A DNA stretch of 64,000 nt from positions 124,001 through 188,000 of the forward strand of contig JAQOTA010000055.1 in NCBI GenBank assembly GCA_029532415.1. The letters run 5' to 3'. This document shows, piece after piece, positions 35,603-46,000 of the stretch (positions are counted from its first letter, which is position 1; every line of letters begins with the position of its first letter). The translations under genes were made by a program, and so were the position numbers. Source of the DNA: Marasmius tenuissimus. Taxonomy: Eukaryota > Basidiomycota > Agaricomycetes > Agaricales > Marasmiaceae. Under the pieces are notes generated by a model. The model was not told the DNA's origin. It ran no database searches and saw only the letters and a program-made list of their open reading frames with translations.

Positions 35603-37945
35603 ATGACACTCTCATCCGACACCAATAACTCAATGGGGTGCTTGAGCCGTCTGTTCAAGCGTCGGAGAGCCTCAAAATCACTCCCGCAAGAGGACCTACC
35701 ATCGTCTTTGACGTCCGACTCGTCGCTGGCCTACAAAACGGGCAGCATCGAGAGTGACAAAGATGGGAAGGTACGTGAATGATCCTCAAACACATACGTC
35801 TCTTGAATCTGAAATGTCCCCGCTCGTAGCGCTGTCAGTGCCTCTGCCCAGCCTGCGATTTCTCCTTCGGCGACCAGAGCCTTTGGTGGAAGTCTGAATC
35901 AATAGCAACCTTACCACCTTACTCTTCGGTTCTCGACGAGAGCGTTTGCGACGCCACGAAAAGCATTACCCAGGCTCTTGACGGACTCAGAAGCAAGCTC
36001 CGAGAAATCAGTCTGAAGATACATCGTGAATAGTCCCACGACATCGTGCAAACATATGGATCCTGACACGCTTATCCCCGTTTACTCCAGAACACCCCGA
36101 GATACAGTTCAAGGAGAAGTGAGTTTCAATTGAGCTATTATTGCGAGGTCTCTGACGTCTCACCAGGTTTGCTCATGATCTATTGAGTTCCTTTATGGAG
36201 GATCATGGGTTCAAGGTCTCCAGGCAATACCTGGGTCTTTCTACGGCTTGGAGAGCAGAATTCAGCCACGGTAAAGGCGGAAGAGTTCTCGGAGTAAACT
36301 CTGGTAAATCGAAGTCCCCTGAAGACACTCCTGCACGCTAACCGATTGCTCCTGACAGAGATGGATGCGTTGTTGGGTTTGGGTCATGCCTGTGGTCACA
36401 ACCTCATAGCGGTCAGCGGATGTGGTGTCGCCATCATACTGAAAGCAGCCCTAGAAGCTACAAACACCCCGGGCAAGATAATACTTTTGGGTACTCCCGG
36501 TAAGAGAAGACGCTTCGGAGGCAGCGTCAACCCCACTGACCCGCTAGACTTAGCTGAGGAAGCAGGCGGAGGGAAGATTATTCTTCTTGATCGCGGGGCA
36601 TACGATGAGATGGACTTATGTCTTATGTTCGTGGAGCCGAACTCTCTTACTGAGTTGTTCACTGAAGCATTGTAGGTGCCACCCTGGTCCGGGACCCACC
36701 CATTCTTTTGACGTTGGATCCACCAACGCCATGCAAAACATCGACGTTGAGTTTTTCGGGAGAAGGTATCTATCTCTCCAATCTGGGAGTCTTCGACTGA
36801 TCAGAGGTTGACAATGACAGTGCGCACGCAGGGGCTGCACCCTGGTAATTCCGAATGTTCATCCCGTAGGAGGTGGCTGACTCGGCGGAAACTGGATCTA
36901 GGGAAGGAACGAATGCGCTTGATGCGGCCTTCCTCGCCTACTCAAGCATCTCTGTTCTTCGACAGCAGATGAAGCCTGACCACCGTGTTCACGGTGTTAT
37001 TCAGGGCAAGGACTGGTCCCCGAACGGTGAGTAGTGTGAAGGCGTTCTGTCAGGACGTCCATTGATCCCTATTCGCTCTCTCGGCGTCATACCCAGTCAT
37101 CCCCGACTACGCAAAGATGAAATGGATCGTTCGCGCACCGACCTACGCGGAATTACGCGTCCTTGCAGAGAAGGTTCTGAACTGCTTCAGGTCAGTTCTT
37201 TCAAATTCACCCGTCTACCCCATGGAATAACAATATTCACGAAACCTACCAAACTATAGGGCGGCATCTTTAGCGACCTCTTGCGATGTGTCAATCAAGA
37301 CTGATGCTGCCTATTACGACCTCAAGCAGAATCCTGCTTTAGGCAAGTTGAGTATATGCAAAGGGTGCTTCCACTCACATTTCTTTAGCAAAGGAATTCA
37401 AAGCTGTCATCAAGGATCACTACCTAATGGAGACGACTTCCCGCGGTTCTACGGCATCGACAGACTTTGTGAGCCTTTCTCGACCTTCTTGGTCCATTGA
37501 TTAACTTAGATCGTTCGACGATAGGGAAACGTTGGCCATCGTACGACTCCCCGTCATTCTTTCGCGGTCGTGTGTTTGCTTAATTCTTTCGTCTCCTAAT
37601 AGGACTCCCTTCACTCCATCCGATGTTCGGTACGCGTTGACTTCCTTTCCAGATTGACGACACCATTCACGATGCTCGACTTCATTATAGCGATACCTAC
37701 TGAGCCAAATGGCGGTAATCACACCCCAGCCTTTGCCCGTTCGGCAGCAACCTTGGAAGCACATGAAGCAGCCATGGTCACCACCCGTGCTTTGGCACTT
37801 ACCGGTTTTCGCGCAATGCGAGACGAGTCATTCTTCCAGGAGGTGGGTAAACCTGTTCGTGTCTTTCGCCGTCGTCCTTTGACAACGGGCCTGGCCGATT
37901 CGTAATGTGTACATTCAGGTCGTACGGTCCTTTAAGGCATCATGA
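35603..37945 (+). CDS. Peptidase M20-family amidohydrolase (PM20D2-like)
   Basis: ATG is at 35603 ([22 protein letters not shown]) and the TGA at 37943-37945. About 130 residues of N-terminal extension contain a CQCLCPAC cluster before the M20 domain: [45 protein letters not shown] (metal-binding Asp and His), [39 protein letters not shown] (catalytic Glu of the PAEE motif), VEFFGR + AHAGAAPW + [34 protein letters not shown], and [13 protein letters not shown] near the end. All metal-binding and lid signatures I know for PM20D2-type amidohydrolases are present. About 10 introns are needed; those at LGTP-AEE, LM-CHP and APW-EG were checked for phase. Family members hydrolyse dipeptides or N-acyl amino acids. 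Confidence 0.86.
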
Positions 37946-38508
37946 ACTCTACCGCAAGCCACTTATTCAGCGCTTCATTTGCATCGGACGGACGTCGTAT
38001 ACCATATGCATGTATTGCCACATTCCCATGCTTCCCTTCCGAATCCCTTTTGAAGTCGTGCGATTGCCGATGGAACGACCTGAGGCCGAACACTGTTGTA
38101 TTTTTAACTTGTACGTAGGCTCGGAGGCTCACAATGTATGGATTTCTTTTTAGGTCGGTTGATAGACTGTCAGCCACCGAACTTGAATCACCGATGTATT
38201 ATCCAGTACGTATGATAAGCATAGTCGTTCTTCCAAAGTCGAGGTGGAATGGGGGAGTGAGATAAAGTGGCTGCTGATCTAGGCGCAACTTGAGATATTC
38301 TGTGGTCGGCACAGAAGACTATAAGGCAAGACGGGAAATAAGAGGTAGTAATGTGATAATGTAATCGTCCACCAGGACTGCAGGAACCTGAGGGGAGGGG
38401 AGGGAGCCGATAAACGAAGATTCAATGCAAAGGTATTGCCTGGAGAAAGTCGACGGTCCGAGAATCCTAGCACCAATACCAAGTAACTCTGGTTATGTTC
38501 CTCGGCGC
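37946..38508. other. Convergent intergenic region
   Basis: 563 bp between the stop codons of the M20 and J-protein genes, with no supported gene. Confidence 0.5.
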
Positions 38509-40592
38509 TTAAGCAGCTGCCGCTGTGCCTGCCTCCTGCTTCGCCGATTTCTCTGGAGCAGGGTGCTGAGCCTCCTTTCCTTGACGGATCATCTCCTCCC
38601 TCTTGGCCTTAGCCGCCTTGAGCGCAGTTTGCTTGTTCTTGGGTTGCGCAGCTTCAGCAACCATTCTGATCGGGAGAACGGTGAGTTGATCGTCGAGTAG
38701 ACATCCCACATGGCACTCACCTCTCCAATTCCCGTCGCTCCTCGTCAGATTCGTCGGGCACTGTAGATTTGAATATCGCTCCGATCAGCAGCAGACCCTA
38801 CGGATTCAAAATTCAACACAACTCTGCATATCGATAGAGGAAGCGCACTACGTACCTTGGCCCTATTCACGAGAACGGCATCGGATGTTCCTGGCTCTCT
38901 GAGCACGATGTCTACGACTTCTCTAAGCACCTGGATCACTTCCAGACGCGCTCCACGCCAGGAGGCCAGCATTATCTGTGGAGTATCACGGCTAGATCAA
39001 TATAGGTGACAGGTAGGCCGCGGATATGATTACCTTCCCAGTAACGTCCATCTCCAGTGCTCTAAGCTCTTCTTCACCCAATTCCCCCTTAGCCTGTAAT
39101 TTTTCCATTTCAAGCATCATGTCTCGCACACTCAGCCTATTCGGTTACAGTCTCAGGGCAACAACCACGGATATGGAGAAGCAAATCACATACGCGCTTC
39201 CAATGACCCCCCATACATCCTTAGCAAGTGTTCCTTTCTCCTTTAGGCGGGAGAAGAAGCCTGGGCTGAGGGAGGTGTAAGAAGTGTGTCAAACTCGGAC
39301 GTCTTGCTCGACTCACATGCCCAAGAACTTCCGTGATTTAAGGAATGAAGTTGCCTTCATCATGTAGACGTTCCCAATGGTATGTAGAAGTTCGACGCCG
39401 AAACTTTCCAGCTTGAGGTCGTCTGCCTCTCGCCTCATCCTGGCTTCGAACGCGATAGTCTCCGGGTCGTCCTTATCTCCAGGGTGGCGTGCTTCCACGA
39501 AAGGTCGTAGGCGCTCTATCATCTTCTGAGTCAATGTGGCGACACGCGCTTCCATCACCTTCCGCCTCTCCTTTTCCTGTTCTCTCAGCTTCTCTTTCCT
39601 TTTCCTGGCTGCTTCCCTCTCTTTCTCAATCCTCTCTCTTTCCTTCTCCCGCTCCTTCTCTTTGCTTTCCTTGGTCTGAGAACCAGGCGATGGCGGAGGT
39701 GAAGTTGATTCTTTCTCGCCGTGAACCACAAGTGATGACTGATGACTGGGATTGGACGGAGCTTCAGGACGTGTGGGAAGTGTGGGAGGCGAGTCAGGCG
39801 CAGCGCCTCCCGCTGGCGGAGATTGAGCCTCTGACGTGGTTGTTGGAGGGGTTTCTACAGTGGTGCTCGGCTGAGGTGCTCCCGCCACACTGGGTGTAGA
39901 TGGCCCTTCTCCGTTGAGTTGCTTCTCCAGTTCCTCTTTCTCCTCATCAGTCATCATCGTTGTGGCTGCAGTCGTCATGTCCTTCATGATGGATATCTCC
40001 CCCACCTGAACATCGCGGTCAGGTAAGCCCGCCTGGAAAGTCGACAGGGAAACTCACATAGTCGACAAACCGCTCTCCACCGAACACATTCGCGAAGAAT
40101 CCTGCCGCATCTTCAATGTTGACACCGCCCTCCTTGTCCACCATTGACTTTCCATTCTTGTCGTAAACAGTTCGTAAGTTCTACGCGCGAAGAAAAGCAT
40201 TTAATATGAGCTGGAAAGTCTGGAACGATTAAGCCACTGACGGGGTCCGAGAGGACTTGGTATGCTTTACTGCTCAAGGAGTGAGCTTACAGAAACAAAA
40301 ATGATAGGCTGATACGAACCTAATTTCCTTGAACTTCTCTTCCGCGTCGGCTGAAGGGTTCTTGTCCGGGTGATACTGCAGAACAGCAGGTCAGCAGCCT
40401 GCATTTCGTATACAGGTTTTCGGAGCGCACCTTCATGGCTTGTTTCCTATATGCCTTCTTCAAGGCGCTATCGTCAGCATCGACCGGTACACCGAGCTAA
40501 CCCAAATCCAAAAAGCGGAGTCAAATCATGAGCTCTCGCTAAGCAACAAATTTCCGTACGAGATCATAGTATTCCGTTTCCACAGGCGCCAT
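38509..40592 (-). CDS. J-domain co-chaperone with DnaJ-X domain (Caj1/Djp1-like)
   Basis: ATG is at 40592 (MAPVETEYYDLLGVPVDADD) and the TAA at 38509-38511. The J domain has KKAYRKQAMK + YHPDKNPSADAEEKFKEI, with the HPD triad split from the preceding helix by an intron. After DAAGFFANVFGGERFVDYVGEISIM comes an acidic and Pro/Thr/Ser-rich linker and a long charged coiled coil (KEKEREKERERIEKER...). The DnaJ-X domain follows: MIERLRPFVEARHPGDKDDPETIAFEARMRREADDLKLESFGVELLHTIGNVYMMKA, then FLKSRKFLG, FSRLKEKG and DVTGKIMLASWRGARLEVIQVLREVVD. The tail is Lys/Ala-rich. This order is that of yeast Caj1/Djp1, cytosolic Hsp70 co-chaperones linked to peroxisomal and plasma-membrane protein traffic. 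Confidence 0.9.
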
Positions 40593-41648
40593 GAGGAGTA
40601 GCGGTGATTGAGTAGAGGTAAACTAGTGCTAGAAATGTAGGTAGAGATTGAGTGAGACGGTGAAGGAGAGGAAGCCGTATAGGGCCCAGGCTGAGAAAAA
40701 TCTGATCACGAATAAGCGGCACACAGCCGAGTCACGTTCCGTGACGTCACGCGCAGCCATTTGTGTCTTGGCTTTGTCGACTCTCATCCTATTTGTGCTA
40801 TCTAAGGCCACTTGTAAGCCATAGTGGCTTCGACGCGACGGCGAGGCTCTGCAGTGCGAGCCAATTACTCCTGCCAGAATCTCCCCCCCCCTCCACTCAG
40901 GCTCTCTCCCATGGTGAGCACAGGGCCACCAATAGTTGAAAGCCTGAGGGCTTTTATGGGGACACTTGGAAACTCACTCCGGCGAGAATGCTCCATAGCC
41001 ACCGCCTCTGGGGAGAACACACCAGAACACACTGGGAAAGACACTCGTCGTTGCCCCAGAGCTCTCACTCGTCAACATTCTGACAGTTATAAGCTCAAGA
41101 TCCCGTCAACAAAGCTTGGGAGAACTTGCACGGTGACTCTGACCGAGGTTGGACAGCCTCAGGCCCTCATTCTCCTGGCGTGTCGCGGGCTCAAGGAACT
41201 CGCGGTGACTCTGGAGTCAGGGTACACCCCGTGTTCCCTCTCAGCGATTACAACTCAATAGCTTTTTGATATCTGGCCTCGATCCTTGCGCCATGCCTGC
41301 TAACTCCCTCTGAGAGACCTTCCCCGGAATCTTCCATCTGACGGATCCTGACTCCAGACCCCTCTCGTGATCATGAAAAGGCGTTATTTGATAACTTTGC
41401 AGCCGAGAACGAACATATGCGGCTTGGAATGTAGCCATTCCGAACACCTGAAGTTCTGGAGGACAATGGTGTCGAAATCGAATTTGGCGAATAATAGCCC
41501 TGCCACTGATGAATCAATGACGATTTGCTGCAATGTCGGGAGAAGCGCTCGCCCCATTTATACCACCTCCAGCAGTTGATCCTGTTCAGCAACCACCCCA
41601 GCTTAGATCCAACAACCTTTGCACTTTCTCAGTTCATGCAACATCTTC
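40593..41648. other. 1-kb intergenic region
   Basis: Divergent space between the J-protein and the small disordered-protein gene. A 145-codon frame at 40824-41261 starts with GTG and has no motif or consistent splicing. Nothing else was recognised. Confidence 0.4.
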
Positions 41649-42424
41649 ATGCGAACCCTAGACTTCCCCTCAACATCACAACACTCCGACGCGTCGAGTT
41701 CCCACGGAATGACGGCCGCTTTCGCCAGGACCCCCATCAAGGGAACGGTTGAAAACCATCGCGTTCAGGCTCCAACGACGTCCTTTGACTGGACCTCAGG
41801 ATCCCAGAAGACTTCCAACTCGAATATAACAGCCATAGAGCAACTTCCACTCGCTTATACACCCAGGAAGTCGCGTCCAACATCGAAGGTGAGCGGAGTA
41901 CTTCAGCTTCGAGCCCATTTTATTAATCAGACCATCGTCGGATAGACGTATCGCCTTTCCTATGCTCGTGCGAGACACCGTAACAACGTAAACTCGTCTC
42001 ACGGTGGTATTCGACAAGGAAAGTCTTCCTTACCACCTCCAACGGTCGAGGAAATCGCAAAGGGACTGCACCTCCCCCGTAGAGCTAACTCGGCCGGGTT
42101 CTCTCGTTCTAAGTCCCTTCCACCTCCTCGTCGCTCTGCGATGAAGAACTCGACGCTAAATGGCCCACCCGCCTCGACGCGGTGCTTCGTACCTTCTATC
42201 ATGGAAGACTCCCTCCTCGACCGAATGTCGCGTCTTTCGTTCAAAAGTCGCGTGTCTCGTGCCTTCTTGAGCTTGAAAGTCCAGAGAAGACCTTCTCTAG
42301 CCTCGACATTGACCGCCTCTAGGTCAAGCATGGAGAGTGAACCAGACTTCTCGCCAGCGCAAAAGTCCGTTAGGTTCGTGGTGGACCAGGAACACACCTC
42401 AAATGCATTTGGCGACGATGACTG
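41649..42424 (+). CDS. Small Ser/Arg-rich disordered protein, function unknown
   Basis: Candidate start ATG 41649 (MRTLDFPSTSQHSDASSSHG). An intron at 41889-41945 (GTGAGC...GATAG) joins two frames in phase (PRKSRPTSK then TYRLSYARARHRNNV). The spliced frame runs to TGA 42422-42424 and ends QEHTSNAFGDDD. It has about 240 residues, rich in Ser, Arg and Pro (SAGFSRSKSLPPPRRSAMK, MEDSLLDRMSRLSFKSRVSRAFLSL). I recognise no domain. The start could be further upstream in another frame. In-phase splicing and a stable 3' frame support a real gene. Confidence 0.5.
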
Positions 42425-42861
42425 AACGAAGCCGCCGGTCAAAGTCGACCGCTCGCCAATCTTATTCCCAGTGTACTCTTACTCTTCAGCAGTCTCTTTT
42501 GAGTCAGATCGCTATCATACCCCCACTTCACTCCGTTTGTCTCCACGTCTCATCTCGGGTATGTATCCTCATTTCTTCTCACTCATCCACCACCATTTAG
42601 GACCCAGTATGAATCTATGATTTTTTCCATATATTTCAAGTATGCGCCAACTAAGCACAGTACAACTAGCTATGAACATGCCAAATGCCTGCAGGCTCCA
42701 GAGATCTAGACTGAACGAGTCGGCCCGCTATTTTGCATAATGTTTCGCATTCTTTATCGCGTATCGTGGTTAGAATCGATGAATTGTCGCCCCAATACTC
42801 AAGCCATACACTATGCTGAGGTAGGATAAAAATGGAACAATGCCACTTTCACGAGCGCGTT
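42425..42861. other. 3' flank of the disordered-protein gene up to the LINE
   Basis: 437 bp with no supported gene. It ends at the target-site duplication of the LINE. Confidence 0.5.
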
Positions 42862-42875
42862 GGAAGGAGGTTATG
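42862..42875. repeat. LINE target-site duplication, left copy
   Basis: GGAAGGAGGTTATG lies directly next to the poly(A) end. It is identical to 51112-51125 at the other end of the element. Confidence 0.92.
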
Positions 42876-42901
42876 TTTTTTTTTTTTTTTTTTTTTTTTT
42901 T
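42876..42901 (-). other. LINE poly(A) tail
   Basis: 26 consecutive T on the plus strand form the 3' terminus of the minus-strand element. Confidence 0.92.
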
Positions 42902-43057
42902 GGAGGAGCGTTTTGGCCTTCCCCATTATCTTAACTCCGGTTCGGGCCCGCTGATTTTGAGGGTTTTCACCCCAAGTATTCGCAAGTATCATTAATTCAA
43001 TAGCCGTTTATGTCCAGAAATCCCTTTTTCTCCCCGAGGAAATGCTTTACGCACGAT

Positions 43058-46000
43058 TCAGTGTGGGGCTCGAGCTCGTTTCCTTCTCGGCCTTCGGCCG
43101 GTCTTTTTCGTTTGTTCAGTCTCTATACCCACTAAAACCCCGGATACGGTGCTCATCCAATCATCTGGTAGGCTCTCCTCGTTTGCTAGCGTGTCTTTCC
43201 ACGTTTCTCTCACGATCTCGCTGCTTATCGCCCTATTTTCATATTTCTTGTTTGTCGCCCTTCTGTCGATATCTATTCTCGTGTTGATCTCGTTTTTCCA
43301 CCGGTTGGTTATTTCTTCGGTTGTGAAGGGCTCGTTCTCGTTTTGTAGTACACGTTCGCATCGCAGCACCCATATGAGGTGCGCTGCTATTGTGAGAAGG
43401 ATCCACCAGAGTCTTTCGGCTCCTTTGGCGCTCTCTTTGGTGTCATTTTCTTTGTTGCATCTCGCTAGTCCGCATCCAATTATTGCGCCGATCCCGGGTG
43501 TCCTCCATTCTGGGGTATTCCCCTTGTTTGTCCATATCTTCCCGGTGAGTTTCCAGATTTCCTTCTGTCCTGGTGACTCGCATTCAGTTAATATGTGGGT
43601 CATTGATTCGGTCTTCCCGAAGCAGTGTTTGCATTCAGCGTTGGCTTTGACTTCTGGCTTGTTCCCATCCCTGTTCCACTTGTCGCCTACCATGAAAGCG
43701 TCATGGGCCGTCATCCATAAGAAGTGGTAGTGTTTCTTTGATATGTCTTTGTTTTTCATCGACTTCCAGATTTTCTCGCTCGTCGGCGTGTAGTTGAAGA
43801 GTTCTTCGGTCTGAGCTTTTGTTAGCTCTAGAGACCGTTCTGTTCTCTCCCTCTTTTTCTGTTTTGACTTTTTTCTTTTCCGGATTGCGCGGTATGCAGT
43901 CTTCTGGTCGATGGCGGATAACATGATTGCGTGCAGCTCTAGGTTTGGTTCGTCCCATTTGATGTCCTCTTCTTGTGCCGGTTGGGTAAGGCTTGATTTT
44001 GCGAGGGTCTGTGCTTGTTTCATTTCTTCTCCGCCCATGTCTTTTGGGTCTATTCTCGTTATCCAGGTGCTTGCTTTCCTTCCTCTGACTATTTGAATGA
44101 TTGATTTCATTATCTTTCCCGTGTTAACGTCCAGGTAGTCGCGGTTCTCCAGTGTTACGTATCCTTTGGTCATGAAATTGTGGGCGTGTTTGGACGGGGT
44201 GCGTATTCTCAGTTCCGTGTCTTCGGGGGTGTTGATTAGAGCTATTTTGATTGCATATAGCTCTGCGCATGCTTTTGTCTGTGGTAGATCTTTCGGGATT
44301 CTCTCTCCTGTGTTTTCGGCACTTCCCGGGTTGTGGTACACCCCGGCTCCTGCCTTTGCGTTTTCTTCCTCGGGTTTTGCACACATTCCGGCTGTTGTTA
44401 TTGTTCTCGTGTCATTCACTTGTCCAGTGCCTCTGCTCTGGGCTGTTGGTTTGGGTGGCTCAGTTGTTGCGGGGACCTTCTCTCCTGGCGTGAAGATTCT
44501 GAAGGCATCGGTTAGGTTTTTTGCTGAGGTTAGTTTTGGCTGTACCGGAGTCCATGTTATTCCGTTCACTGACTCCTCTTTTAGCTCCGGATAGTCCTCC
44601 TCTAGGTTCTCTCTTGGGTCCCATTTTGTGGGCAGGGTGCTCAGGAGGCTTTTTGCTTTTGTGGCGCAGGAGTGTGGATGTTCACATCCATATTCTTCAT
44701 TCATTTGGGTGCATGCTTCGCACTCGCATTCATCATGTGGGATGTGGTTTGCTAGCTCCAGCGTTAGTGCGGTGTTCATTGCCTCTCCAACTGTCATTAC
44801 TTTGTGTTTCTTTAGGAGGCATTTCGCCGCATTTCCCGTGTACATTCTGTTCATCTTTTTGTGCGCGGCTATGTGATCCCATATTGGCATTTCCATTTGG
44901 GCTTCGCGCGACATTGCTATTCCGTCAAGACGCATGTCAAACTTCTTCGCAGTTTTTATCATGGCTTTCAGTTCTTGTGGGAGCTTTGATCCCTCGTTTA
45001 CATTTGGGGACCATTTCTGGAGGAATGGGTCCATGAAGATATCCTTATCCGTTCTCGCTCTTTTCTTGGGTACGTGGATTTTGAACAGATCTCTCGCAAA
45101 GTTTTGCCATGGTTTCGGGTTTTCTCTATTGTTGTATCTCATAATCCATTTTATATCGATCACGTCGTTCCTTGCCCTTAGGTCCCGTATTGCTCTTCCG
45201 CCTTCGTTGCGGTCATTGTAAGTTGTTTCTTTGCTCACGGGGGTACTTGCTTTCTCGCTCCACATGAATGCGGTCTCTCTTTTTTCGAGTCGTTTTGTGA
45301 CTGTTTCCGGCATTCTTTGGACTTCAGTGAGATATTGGGTTATTCCACATATCATCATGTCTATTATCAGTTTCCTTCCTTCCATTGTTGGATTGAGTCT
45401 GTTCCATCTTTCTAATGCTGCGTCGACCTTGCTGAGTGTTTTGCTCCATATACCTTCCTTGTCGATGTCGTTACCATACCAGGCCCCTAGGATACGGACG
45501 GCTTCTCCTTCCATTGCGATTCGGGTGTCTTCTGGGATCTTATCATTCTCTGGTGATGGTTGTCTCGTGTTAATCATCTCTTCCTTGTGTTGTTTGGCGC
45601 CTATCGGTATGATTTCAGTTTTTTCTTCATTGAATTTCGCTCTTGACGCTGCACACCATTTCCTCGTGATGGTTCTCAGGTCTTCGAGTTTGTCCGTGTC
45701 GCGCATGAATACTGTGGTGTCATCTGCAAACATGTTGACTAGGAGTTTGTCTTTGGTTCCGGGGATTGTGTATCCTCTCATGTTGGATTTCCTTATCATC
45801 TCCGCTAAGGGCTCAATTGCGAAGTCGAATAGTAGGCACGATATCGGGTCTCCTTGGCGTACCCCTCGCTTCACCTTGTATGGTTTGCTTAGGAAACCAT
45901 TGATCATCACTCGTGTTTCAGCACTCGCATATAGTGTTTGGATCGTCGATATGAACATTTCTGGTAGGTTCATTTTCTTTAGTGTTCTCCACAGGTAGTC

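Noticed and set aside
40824..41261. 145-codon plus-strand ORF
   Set aside because: It starts with GTG, has no recognisable domain and no supporting splice sites.
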